Source: JBBRXZ01 sp038232415 (lineage in GTDB: Bacteria > Patescibacteriota > Saccharimonadia > Saccharimonadales > UBA4665). From it: a stretch of DNA of 18,100 nt. Positions 6,638-13,761 of this stretch are shown here, in pieces (within the stretch, counting starts at the first letter, position 1; every line of letters begins with the position of its first letter). The notes beneath the pieces are model-generated. The model was not told where the DNA came from. It searched no databases and was given only the letters and a program-made list of their open reading frames with translations. The position numbers were made by a program, and so were the translations under genes. The DNA is taken from assembly GCA_038232415.1 (NCBI GenBank), contig JBBSHY010000019.1:1-18100 (forward strand), given 5' to 3'.

Positions 6638-8239
6638 CTATAGGAGGGCACGGATGAAGCTGCCAAACATAGGGTGCGGACGATTAGGGCGGCTCTTAAA
6701 CTCAGGATGGAATTGGCTGGCCAGCAGGAATGGATGGTCCAGACCTTCTATAATTTCAACCAGATTATTATCGGGGTTTATACCGGTCGCACGAATACCC
6801 CAGGATTCGTATTGATCGCGGTAAGTGTTGTTACACTCTCCGCGGTGACGGTGACGCTCGACTATAGTGCCTGCACTGTAGGCCTTAGCCGCTATACTGC
6901 CCTTCTGAAGCGTACAATCGTAGTTACCTAGACGCATAGTGCCGCCCGTCATATGTTTATCCACCTGGTCAGCCATGGTAGTAATGATCAGGTTTTTGGC
7001 GTCCGGATTAAGCTCAAAAGTATTGGCATCATTCAGGCCGGCATTTCGGGCAGCCGCAATTACAGCCATCTGGAGACCGAGACAAAGTCCAAGATATGGC
7101 AGTTTAGTATTTAAGGCATGCTGCGCAGCTTTGATCATACCCTCCAGCCCGCGCTGGCCGAAGCCGCCGGGTACCACAATGCCGTCATAAACTTGCAGTG
7201 TTTCTGTAATATCGGCACCTGGCTCATCAAATTCCGAGGCATCTATCCAGGTGATATCAACCTTAGCGCCATTGTGCCAGGCAGCAGCTTTCAAGGCTTC
7301 AAACACCGACATATACGTATCGGTGTTGTCCATGTATTTAGCTACGAAACCAATTTTTAGCGTCTGTTTGTGGTCGGTTGTGGCCAGTTTGACTGTTTCG
7401 CGCCAATCTTTAAGGTCGGGCTTTTTAGCTTTTAGGCCCAGGTGGTTAACAATCACATCGGCAATGCCGGTGTCTTCCAGCGTCAGCGGCACTTCGTAAA
7501 TACTTCGGGCGTTGGGAAGTGGCGCAATAGCCTCTTCTCCCAGGCCGCTGAACAGGCTGAGTTTTTTGATGCCCGCTGCGCTGGCAGGCTGTTCGCTGCG
7601 GCAGACCAAAATATCGGGCGCGATACCCAGACCCCTGAGTTCACGAACTGAGTTTTGGGCGGGCTTAGTCTTGATTTCATTACTGGCGCTCAAATACGGC
7701 AGGTAGACAACGTGCACGTAAGCACAATTTTCCAGGCCTACCCTTACGCCAAGTTCGCGTATAGCTTCCACGAATGACAGCGACTCGTAGTCACCTACAG
7801 TACCGCCGATTTCGACTATGTGCACATCAAAACCCTCGCCTGCCTTGATAATCCAATCCTGGATAGCGCCTGTCAGATGAGGAATAATCTGTACGTCATC
7901 GCCCTCAAATTTACCGGCCCGCTCATCTTGGATAAGTTTGAGTAACACCCGGCCGCTCATCAGGCTGCTTGAAGTGGTCATTTCTTCATCGACAAAACGC
8001 TCATAATGGCCAAGGTCCAGGTCTGTTTCCGCCCCGTCTTTAGTGACAAAACACTCACCATGCTCGCGCGGGTTAAGCAAACCGGCATCGACGTTCAGGT
8101 ACGGATCACATTTTTGGAGATTGACCCTTAGCCCTCGGGCTTTAAGGAGGTTGCCTATAGAGGCGGCCGTGATACCCTTCCCCAGTCCGGAAAGCACGCC
8201 ACCTGTCACAAACACATACTTAGTCGCTTTTGCAGCCAC
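6638..8239 (-). CDS. pyrG: CTP synthase
   Basis: 533 residues, normal length. It makes CTP from UTP, ATP and glutamine in the cytoplasm. The N-terminal synthetase domain begins with YVFVTGGVLSGLGKG (8-22), then QKCDPYLNVDAG and DGAETDLDLGHYERF (68-82). The C-terminal class I glutamine amidotransferase domain has the nucleophile C386 in GLCLGLQ, the GGFGQRG oxyanion region (358-364), and the His/Glu pair in FHPEF near the end. Small departures from common sequences are PREHGE for PYQHGE and RHRHRGEC for RHRHRYEV. The start is GTG at 8239, with AGAGAGG about 11 nt upstream and a plausible promoter at 8269-8298. The downstream receiver gene may share its message. Confidence 0.96.
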   Translation of the reverse strand: MAAKATKYVFVTGGVLSGLGKGITAASIGNLLKARGLRVNLQKCDPYLNVDAGLLNPREHGECFVTKDGAETDLDLGHYERFVDEEMTTSSSLMSGRVLLKLIQDERAGKFEGDDVQIIPHLTGAIQDWIIKAGEGFDVHIVEIGGTVGDYESLSFVEAIRELGVRVGLENCAYVHVVYLPYLSASNEIKTKPAQNSVRELRGLGIAPDILVCRSEQPASAAGIKKLSLFSGLGEEAIAPLPNARSIYEVPLTLEDTGIADVIVNHLGLKAKKPDLKDWRETVKLATTDHKQTLKIGFVAKYMDNTDTYMSVFEALKAAAWHNGAKVDITWIDASEFDEPGADITETLQVYDGIVVPGGFGQRGLEGMIKAAQHALNTKLPYLGLCLGLQMAVIAAARNAGLNDANTFELNPDAKNLIITTMADQVDKHMTGGTMRLGNYDCTLQKGSIAAKAYSAGTIVERHRHRGECNNTYRDQYESWGIRATGINPDNNLVEIIEGLDHPFLLASQFHPEFKSRPNRPHPMFGSFIRALL

Positions 8240-8268
8240 TTATTTACAGACCTCTCTTAATCGTACTA

Positions 8269-8298
8269 ATGCTACCCTATTACACCACTGTTTGGCAA
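8269..8298 (-). promoter_or_regulatory. Promoter of pyrG
   Basis: On the minus strand, TTGCCA (8298-8293), an 18-bp spacer and TAGCAT (8274-8269). The predicted leader is about 22-24 nt and carries AGAGAGG ahead of the GTG start. The -35 matches 5 of 6 and the -10 matches 4 of 6. No attenuator-like T-run or hairpin for CTP control was seen in this short leader. Confidence 0.4.
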
Positions 8299-8303
8299 GC
8301 TAG

Positions 8304-9512
8304 TTATTGATGGCTTGCCAGGTAGGCTTGGGCGGCTTGGAGCTGGGTGTCTTTGCCGGCTTTGGCGTCGGCTTCGGAGATTTTGAGGGTTTTATCCGGA
8401 GTAATCCCCTTTTTATTGATGTTTTGGCCGTTGGGGCGGTACCAGCTCGCGACGGTGACTTTGAGCTGCGAGCCATCGTTGAAGTTGATCAGCTGCTGAA
8501 CAACACCTTTGCCATAGCTTTTTTCACCAATAAGATAGGCGGCCTTGTTATCATGCAGGGCGCCGGCTGTGATTTCGGAGGCGCTGGCGCTGCCGGCATT
8601 AATAAGTACCACTGTCGGGATGCCGTGCAATTCATCCCCGCCGAGTGCGGTGTTGCTATCAACTACTGTGCTGCCGCGTTTTTCGTCAAGAATCTTTTGG
8701 CCCTGAGGCAGCCAAAGACTGGAAATACTGACCGACGCGTCCAATAGGCCACCCGGATCATCCCGTAAATCAAGTATGATGCCTTTAACATTTTTTTGTT
8801 TGAAATTGTCGGCAGCTTTTTTTGCTAGATCGGTCGTATCATTGGCAAAAGTTGTGATCTGCAAATAGCCTATATTGCCGTCCAGAATCTTCGTCTTTAC
8901 GCTTGGCAGGGATATGTCGTCGCGGATGATCACTACACTGAGGGCCTGGGCATGGCTACGAATAACCTGCAGGGTAACCTTGGTGCCTTTTTTGCCGCGT
9001 ATTTTGCTGACGGCATCATCAACCGACATGCCGCTTGTACTTTCACCATTTATACTGGCTATAATATCTTTAGCTTTCAGGCCGGCCTTATCAGCTGGCA
9101 GACTGTCTATGGCTGCGATCACTTCCAGGTTACCGTCTTTGTCCTGCCCTAGCTGAGCGCCAATGCCGCTAAAGGAATTATTTAATTGGTCGCTGAAGTC
9201 TTTGGCCTCTTTAGCCGTGAAGTACACCGTATAGGGGTCTTTAGTAGAAGTGGCCAGACCGTGCTTTAGACCTTCTTCCAGCTGGCTCTCATTTAGCTGG
9301 CCGTCGTAATTATCCTTAAGGGACTTATAGACCTGATTTACTGACCTATAATCAAGTTTTGACGGTAAATTATTGGAAATAGCTTTTGACCTGTTGTGTT
9401 CCAAACGGCCATTGCCGATATTAACGCCCAAGATGAAGATAGCCAGCAGTACAATAACATTGACTGTGTTACGCCCTACTTTATGCCACCCATTTTTTGG
9501 TTTCAGCCTCAT
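8304..9512 (-). CDS. CtpA-type S41 carboxy-terminal processing protease
   Basis: 402 residues. A positive N-terminus and one membrane helix (about 16-32) place the rest outside the cytoplasm. An N-terminal helical lid is followed by a PDZ domain (about 115-190, with GIGAQLG and AGLKAKDIIASING). The S41 protease core follows (about 205-365). The catalytic Ser is in NAGSASASEITAGAL, most likely S310, with the Lys K335 in KSYGKG 25 residues later, the normal spacing. The substrate pocket LRDDPGGLL is present. Such enzymes trim or degrade C-terminal ends of exported proteins and often control peptidoglycan hydrolases. Here it lies downstream of one, after a 281-bp gap. The ATG has GGAGAG at 5 nt. 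Confidence 0.93.
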   Translation of the reverse strand: MRLKPKNGWHKVGRNTVNVIVLLAIFILGVNIGNGRLEHNRSKAISNNLPSKLDYRSVNQVYKSLKDNYDGQLNESQLEEGLKHGLATSTKDPYTVYFTAKEAKDFSDQLNNSFSGIGAQLGQDKDGNLEVIAAIDSLPADKAGLKAKDIIASINGESTSGMSVDDAVSKIRGKKGTKVTLQVIRSHAQALSVVIIRDDISLPSVKTKILDGNIGYLQITTFANDTTDLAKKAADNFKQKNVKGIILDLRDDPGGLLDASVSISSLWLPQGQKILDEKRGSTVVDSNTALGGDELHGIPTVVLINAGSASASEITAGALHDNKAAYLIGEKSYGKGVVQQLINFNDGSQLKVTVASWYRPNGQNINKKGITPDKTLKISEADAKAGKDTQLQAAQAYLASHQ

Positions 9513-9521
9513 TAACTCTCC

Positions 9522-9527
9522 ATTATA
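9522..9527 (-). promoter_or_regulatory. -10 box directly ahead of the S41 protease gene
   Basis: The minus strand reads TATAAT at 9527-9522, 9 nt before the ATG at 9512. GGAGAG follows directly. If this box is used, transcription would start inside or after the ribosome site, so either the message is nearly leaderless or the true promoter is further upstream. No matching -35 at 16-18 bp. Confidence 0.35.
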
Positions 9528-9574
9528 TAGCTTCTCGTCTTGCGAGCATATTTTTTATTGAATATTGAGTTCAG

Positions 9575-9789
9575 TTATTCGGTAACTTCCGGATGATTGG
9601 CAAGATATTTATCTCTGACATATACGCCTAGTGTGGGAGCAATATTAAGAATTCCATGTAATCCTGGTCGTAAAGAGCTGATATAGATTTGATGGCAGCA
9701 TTCTCGACATCGTATTTAAGTTTTGGCTCCTCAGTTTCGAACTAGCAATGTGTGCAATAATCCGGTAAGTTATTAAATTTTAATAACAG
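9575..9789 (-). pseudogene. Decayed small gene, zinc-ribbon-like start, one stop and one frameshift
   Basis: Lies in the gap between the CHAP hydrolase and the S41 protease, on the minus strand. One frame runs from 9789 and encodes a stretch ending LPDYCTHC, then TAG (9744-9742), then FETEEPKLKYDVENAAIKSI to SALYDQ. At 9663-9664 a GG pair shifts the frame. Adding one G would continue GLHGILNIAPTLGVYVRDKY and end HPEVTE with TAA at 9577-9575. Together this would be about 70 codons with a CxxC pair, an amphipathic helix and an ILNIAP strand. There is no ATG; only a CTG at 9789. ILN-AP faintly recalls the end of Rex-type CoA-binding domains, too little to claim. It may be a fossil of a larger gene, or a real small gene with assembly errors. 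Confidence 0.45.
9769..9787. repeat. AT-rich palindrome downstream of the CHAP hydrolase gene
   Basis: A perfect inverted repeat: GTTATTAAA at 9769-9777, one central base, then TTTAATAAC at 9779-9787. It starts 7 nt past the stop of the CHAP gene. The stem is only A/T except for its outer pair and no T-run follows, so it is a weak terminator candidate. It may equally be an operator or part of the decayed gene. Confidence 0.35.
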
Positions 9790-9793
9790 TTAG

Positions 9794-10909
9794 CTAGAAG
9801 TGAATGAAAACCAGTCCGGCGGGGCTAATTGTATTGGTAGAGTACCGGCCGTCAAGAGCGGCGTTGTACTGACTGATGCTGATGGTACCGTTACCGTTAA
9901 CACTTTCGACGTACATGGCGTGTCCGTAGGCACCGCGGTTACTTATAGCGACATCACCGGGCTGTGGATTATCATCTGCAGGAATACCGGCGGCACGGGC
10001 ATCTTCATCCCACTGATTAGCATTGCCCCGGCCTCCCCAGTAAGGCATGTTCCGGCCCGAGGCCGCGACTCTAAATGCCGTGTAGCTGACACATTCGCGG
10101 TTATACATACCCCAGCTATCTATAACCGAGTCCTGGGGAATATTGCACCACCTGGACGGATAGCCGCCTCCGCAGGTCGGACCGCTACCGGCAGCACCAC
10201 CAATAAAGCGGGCATTGGCGGCAATTTGCTGCCTGCGCAGATCGGCAATTTTACCGGAATTTGCATTGATCTGCTGATTGTAAGCACTCTGCTGACCTTC
10301 ATTATATGACAGTAATTGCTGCTGCTCGGCTCGGGCGCTGGCTAGCTGATTGTTTTCCTGTTGCTCGGAAGCCACTAGCTGGTCAAGTTCCGCCTTCTGC
10401 TTTTGCAGTTGAGCCTGCAAAGCGGCAATTTCCTTAATGCTGGCATCCACCTTATTCTGTACCGTGGTGCGGTATTCCTGCTTATCAACGTACTCGCTTA
10501 GGTTTTTGCTGGTTGCCAGTTCCTCTATAGTACTGAGCTGCCCGTCAATATACATAGCCTTGATATCATCGCCCAGATACTTTTTTTGCCTGTCTATTTT
10601 GTTTTTAGCATCGGTAATCTGTTGCTGCAAACTAACTTGGTGAGCTTGATTTGCAAATAATGCAGCCTGCACGCCGCTTATCTGTGCCTGTAACTGATCA
10701 ATAGTACCCTGGTAACTATTGGCCTGTGATGCCAACCCGTTCAGTACACCCCGGGCCTGACTATTTTGCTGCTGCAAACCATTTATCTGATCATCAAATT
10801 TATCGGCGTGAGCCAGACCGGCACCACTTATTAAGGCTACCAATGCCATGGCCGATAAAACAGCGCGCACTTTATAAAATCGTTTTGGTAATTGTATTTG
10901 TTTTGGCAT
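9794..10909 (-). CDS. Secreted coiled-coil CHAP-domain peptidoglycan hydrolase (PcsB/CwlO-like layout)
   Basis: 371 residues from the ATG at 10907-10909. That start gives a clean signal peptide: positive PKQIQLPKRFYKVR, hydrophobic core, and a likely cut after AHA (about residue 35). An in-frame GTG at 10966 would add 19 residues and bury the signal. A long Gln/Ala-rich coiled coil (about 36-235), of the type in PcsB, EnvC and CwlO, is followed by a Gly-rich linker and a CHAP domain. Catalytic Cys C273 is in RECVSYTAF and His H330 in AYGHAMYVE, with ISQYNA later. Further cysteines C246 and C255 could form a disulfide. CHAP enzymes cut peptide or amide bonds in peptidoglycan. It lies 85 nt downstream of ftsX, so FtsEX is its probable activator at division. 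Confidence 0.9.
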   Translation of the reverse strand: MPKQIQLPKRFYKVRAVLSAMALVALISGAGLAHADKFDDQINGLQQQNSQARGVLNGLASQANSYQGTIDQLQAQISGVQAALFANQAHQVSLQQQITDAKNKIDRQKKYLGDDIKAMYIDGQLSTIEELATSKNLSEYVDKQEYRTTVQNKVDASIKEIAALQAQLQKQKAELDQLVASEQQENNQLASARAEQQQLLSYNEGQQSAYNQQINANSGKIADLRRQQIAANARFIGGAAGSGPTCGGGYPSRWCNIPQDSVIDSWGMYNRECVSYTAFRVAASGRNMPYWGGRGNANQWDEDARAAGIPADDNPQPGDVAISNRGAYGHAMYVESVNGNGTISISQYNAALDGRYSTNTISPAGLVFIHF

Positions 10910-10937
10910 AGTTTTAATTTTTTTTATGCTAATGTCT

Positions 10938-10946
10938 ACTATACCA
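10938..10946 (-). promoter_or_regulatory. Extended -10 promoter of the CHAP hydrolase gene
   Basis: The minus strand reads TGGTATAGT, an extended -10 (TATAGT at 10943-10938) in the 85-nt gap after ftsX. It predicts a leader of about 20 nt that is A-rich and lacks a Shine-Dalgarno, with the ATG at 10909. A TTGACT at 10957-10952 is too close to serve as -35 for it. The hydrolase could thus be made independently of ftsEX. Confidence 0.4.
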
Positions 10947-10994
10947 TACCAAGTCAAATTGCACACTCCTTACTATCTATAAACTTATTGTAAT

Positions 10995-11939
10995 TCACTT
11001 TGTCTTGAATTTGAGGTACCGTCTGGTCGCGATCACCGAAGAAACGGTACCTATTACTATACCGATAGCAATTTGAAGTAGCAACAGCCTCCAGAAGTGG
11101 GCATCGAAATAGAGATTAGCATAGTTAATATCTAACAAGCCTAGGCTGCTCGCCTGTAATGCAGTACTGGAAGCCAGAAAGGCAGAGTTGACTATTAAAA
11201 CTGAGAATACAGCTGATAACAAACCGTAGACAGCACTTTCTACCACAAATGGACCCCGAATATAACTGGTGCTGGCGCCAAGCAGGCGCATAATTGTGAT
11301 CTCGTCGCGGCGGTTGAAAATGGCCATCTGAATAGTATTGAAAATGATCAGCGCGCAGATAACAGCAAAGACGGCTACAGTGACGACACCAATCTTGCGC
11401 AGTACATTGGTAGCATGGGTTATATTGTCAATCGCTTGCTTGCGATCGCCGTTGTAGGAAGGAGAATCGGCAGTTTGAAGCTTTATCCTCTCGGGGGTAG
11501 TAAGGAAGACTTTGAGACTTTGAATTTGGTTAAGGTCGCGGGGAGAGATCTGAATAGTGGCCGGTATAGGGTTACCGACCTCGCTGGCAGCCGTCACCAG
11601 ATTTTGATTCCGTTTATTTTGATTAATATAGTTCTGCAGCGCGTGAGGTTTGTCCAGATACTGCACCTTATGAACTGACGGCTGTTGTTGCAGCTCGTGC
11701 ACGAGCTGTTTGGCTTGAACATCTGTAGTTGTATCAAGAAGATAAACAGAGACACTAATTTTACTGGTAATCTGGGCGATAGTATTTTCGAACGTAGCGT
11801 TAGTGATCAGTGAAAACAGCACTATTGTGAGGGTTACTACCATGACCGCCATGGCAGCCATTGCTAAGCTGATGTTACGCATAAAGTTCAGGATACCGGC
11901 CTGTATAATACGTCCCAGAGTTATAAATTTGCGTTTCAT
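10995..11939 (-). CDS. ftsX: Cell division protein FtsX
   Basis: 314 residues with the FtsX topology: a cytoplasmic N-terminus, TM1 (about 22-47), a large extracytoplasmic loop (about 48-180), then TM2 (about 184-207), TM3 (about 232-257) and TM4 (about 284-306). The loop starts SKISVSVYLLDTTTDVQAKQ and contains VHKVQYLDKPHALQNY, the usual first beta strands of the FtsX sensor domain. The NRRDEITIMRLLGAS stretch after TM2 is the family's cytoplasmic coupling motif that contacts FtsE. The loop normally binds a peptidoglycan hydrolase; the CHAP protein encoded next is the obvious partner. The start overlaps the ftsE stop as ATGA, and the gene ends with TGA. Confidence 0.95.
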   Translation of the reverse strand: MKRKFITLGRIIQAGILNFMRNISLAMAAMAVMVVTLTIVLFSLITNATFENTIAQITSKISVSVYLLDTTTDVQAKQLVHELQQQPSVHKVQYLDKPHALQNYINQNKRNQNLVTAASEVGNPIPATIQISPRDLNQIQSLKVFLTTPERIKLQTADSPSYNGDRKQAIDNITHATNVLRKIGVVTVAVFAVICALIIFNTIQMAIFNRRDEITIMRLLGASTSYIRGPFVVESAVYGLLSAVFSVLIVNSAFLASSTALQASSLGLLDINYANLYFDAHFWRLLLLQIAIGIVIGTVSSVIATRRYLKFKTK

Positions 11940-12622
11940 GCTTTGTAGTAGGTAGCGTTAGCCCTATCGCTGGTAATTTTACCGCCTTGAAGGGTAACGA
12001 CACGGCGTTTTAGCTTATTGACAATCTCCTGGTTGTGGGTAGTCAATAGGACGGTGGTGCCATATCTGTTGATCTTTTCTAATACCTTAATGACATCCCA
12101 GGCATGCTTAGGATCAAGGTTACCGGTGGGCTCATCCGCAATCAGAATACGCGGCTGGCGCACAATTGCCCGGGCTATGGCTACCCGTTGGCGTTCGCCG
12201 CCTGATAGTTCCCGCGTCATTCGTTTCTCTTTGCCCTTTAGGTTAACTATGTCCAACACTTTGGGTACGGTGTGGCGAATTTCAGTGTTACCGATACCTA
12301 CAATTTCCAACGCAAAAGCCACATTTTCAAAAACAGTTTTACCCGGTAAGAGCTTGAAATCCTGAAACACCACGCCTATTTTGCGCCTGAGCAGCGGTAT
12401 GTCTTTATCTTTTAATTTGTCGTAATCAATGCCGCCTATTATTATTTTGCCGCTGGTTGGCCGTTCTTCGCGTGTTAGCAGCCTCAGCAATGTTGTTTTG
12501 CCAGCTCCGCTCTGGCCGACAACAATCACAAACTCTTTAGGCTCAACATGCAGGCTAATACGATCCAACGCCGAACCTAAATTACGGCCATAAGTTTTTG
12601 TTACCCGATCAAGCAGAATCAT
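11936..12622 (-). CDS. ftsE: Cell division ATP-binding protein FtsE
   Basis: 228 residues, standard FtsE length. ABC ATPase motifs in order: Walker A GQSGAGKTT (about 37-45), Q-loop VVFQDFKLL, signature LSGGERQRVAIARAI, Walker B ILIADEPTGNLDP, and the switch His in LLTTHNQE. FtsE hydrolyses ATP in the cytoplasm and passes a conformational change through FtsX to a hydrolase outside the membrane, without moving a substrate. The gene starts 53 nt after prfB with its own strong promoter, whose -10 is 8 nt before the ATG. No Shine-Dalgarno is present, so translation probably begins on a leaderless or nearly leaderless message. ftsX overlaps it by 4 nt. Confidence 0.97.
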   Translation of the reverse strand: MILLDRVTKTYGRNLGSALDRISLHVEPKEFVIVVGQSGAGKTTLLRLLTREERPTSGKIIIGGIDYDKLKDKDIPLLRRKIGVVFQDFKLLPGKTVFENVAFALEIVGIGNTEIRHTVPKVLDIVNLKGKEKRMTRELSGGERQRVAIARAIVRQPRILIADEPTGNLDPKHAWDVIKVLEKINRYGTTVLLTTHNQEIVNKLKRRVVTLQGGKITSDRANATYYKA

Positions 12623-12630
12623 TTATAGCT

Positions 12631-12660
12631 ATTATACGTATTAGGGCTAATATTTACCAA
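12631..12660 (-). promoter_or_regulatory. Promoter of ftsEX
   Basis: On the minus strand, TTGGTA (12660-12655), an 18-bp spacer and a perfect TATAAT (12636-12631), then 8 nt to the ATG at 12622. It is the clearest promoter in the window. It predicts a transcript that starts at or beside the start codon. Confidence 0.6.
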
Positions 12661-12675
12661 CCCGGGGCTTAACAA

Positions 12676-13761
12676 CTACTGACTGAGGATGTGCTCGAGA
12701 TAAGCATTGATTAGAGAGTCGAGGTTGCCGTCGAGAACACTTTCCGGGTCGGAAGTTTCGTATTTTGTGCGCAGGTCTTTAACCTGTTTATAGGGGTGAA
12801 GGACGTAGGAACGGATCTGATTGCCCCATTCAGCCGACTGGCTGGGACCTTTTAAATCACTCAGACGCTCTTGATGTTGCTCCAACTGGAGACTGGCTAA
12901 TTTGGAGCGTAAGATAGTCAGCGCGGTTTCCTTATTTTGTAATTGCGAGCGTTCGTTTTGAATTGCTACAGTTACACCTGTTGGCAGATGAGTTACCCGG
13001 ACGGCCGAATCAGTGGTGTTGACTGATTGACCGCCGTGGCCGCCGCTGCGGTAGACATCGATTTTGAGATCTTTATCGTCAACTTTCACATCGTCCGGCT
13101 TGTCGATTTTAGGCATAACCTCAACTTTCGCAAAGCTGGTTTGGCGCAGATTGTCGGCATTAAAGGGACTTAGACGCACTAGGCGATGTATGCCATGCTC
13201 GCTCTTCAATCGGCCGTAGACCAATGTACCCTCGACTTCGAGAGTGATGCTTTTTAAGCCGGCTTCGTCGCCGGGCGATTCGTCAACTGTTACTGTTTTC
13301 CAGCCTTTTATTTCAAAATAACGGGCATACATTCTGAGTAACATTTGTGTCCAATCCTGGGCATCAGTGCCTCCGGCACCGGCGTAGAGACTAAGGATGG
13401 CGTCATGACTGTCATAAGGGCCGTTAAATTTCAGTTCTTCTTTCAGGTTCATGAAAGTCTTGTTTATTTCTTTCAGTTGCTGGCTTAACTCGGTTGCCAG
13501 GCTCACGTCATTAAGCTTCACGAGTTCGTCAACTTCATCAATACTCTTTTGTAAAGCTTGCCAGGGTCGTACCCGAATTTCCAGCTTGGCTATTTGCTTC
13601 ATGGCCTCTTGAGCTTTGCCTGAATCATTCCAAAATTCAGGTTTTTGGCTAGCAGCTTGTAAATCACTTAACTGCCGGCTCAGTTCAGTAATCTTCAGCT
13701 GCTTCAAAGCAGCTCCAATCTCGGAGCTTAAGTCCTCGCACTGTTTACGCTGCTCTTGCAT
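12676..13761 (-). CDS. prfB: Peptide chain release factor 2
   Basis: 361 residues. RF2 is identified by the stop-codon reading motif SPF (198-200, in LVRLSPFNAD) and the catalytic GGQ (243-245, in GGHGGQSVN). The N-terminal helical domain with PEFWND and the AGAGGTDAQDW block are typical. It releases peptides at UAA and UGA on the ribosome, and several genes here end in TGA, so it is needed. The reading frame is continuous: the programmed +1 frameshift with in-frame UGA that autoregulates RF2 in many bacteria is absent. The ATG lies 17 nt inside the end of the M16 peptidase gene and lacks a Shine-Dalgarno, so translation is probably coupled to that gene. Confidence 0.96.
   Translation of the reverse strand: MQEQRKQCEDLSSEIGAALKQLKITELSRQLSDLQAASQKPEFWNDSGKAQEAMKQIAKLEIRVRPWQALQKSIDEVDELVKLNDVSLATELSQQLKEINKTFMNLKEELKFNGPYDSHDAILSLYAGAGGTDAQDWTQMLLRMYARYFEIKGWKTVTVDESPGDEAGLKSITLEVEGTLVYGRLKSEHGIHRLVRLSPFNADNLRQTSFAKVEVMPKIDKPDDVKVDDKDLKIDVYRSGGHGGQSVNTTDSAVRVTHLPTGVTVAIQNERSQLQNKETALTILRSKLASLQLEQHQERLSDLKGPSQSAEWGNQIRSYVLHPYKQVKDLRTKYETSDPESVLDGNLDSLINAYLEHILSQ

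Noticed and set aside
8307..8747. 146-codon plus-strand open frame opposite the S41 protease gene
   Set aside because: It lies wholly inside a well-supported gene, has Gly/Val/Phe-rich composition typical of an antisense shadow, and shows no ribosome site or family pattern.
9540..9560. Small hairpin GCTCG...CGAG upstream of the S41 protease gene
   Set aside because: A 4-5 bp stem alone is not distinguishable from chance.
9800..10309. 169-codon plus-strand open frame opposite the CHAP domain
   Set aside because: Shadow of the hydrolase gene; no promoter or recognisable domain.
10910..10966. GTG start extending the CHAP hydrolase by 19 residues
   Set aside because: It would put polar sequence before a textbook signal peptide, AAGGA is at zero spacing, and a -10 box lies inside the extension.
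12655..12675. Terminator hairpin after prfB around the CCCGGGG run
   Set aside because: The GC-rich core does not fold into a stem with a loop of allowed size and has no T-run; it overlaps the ftsE -35.
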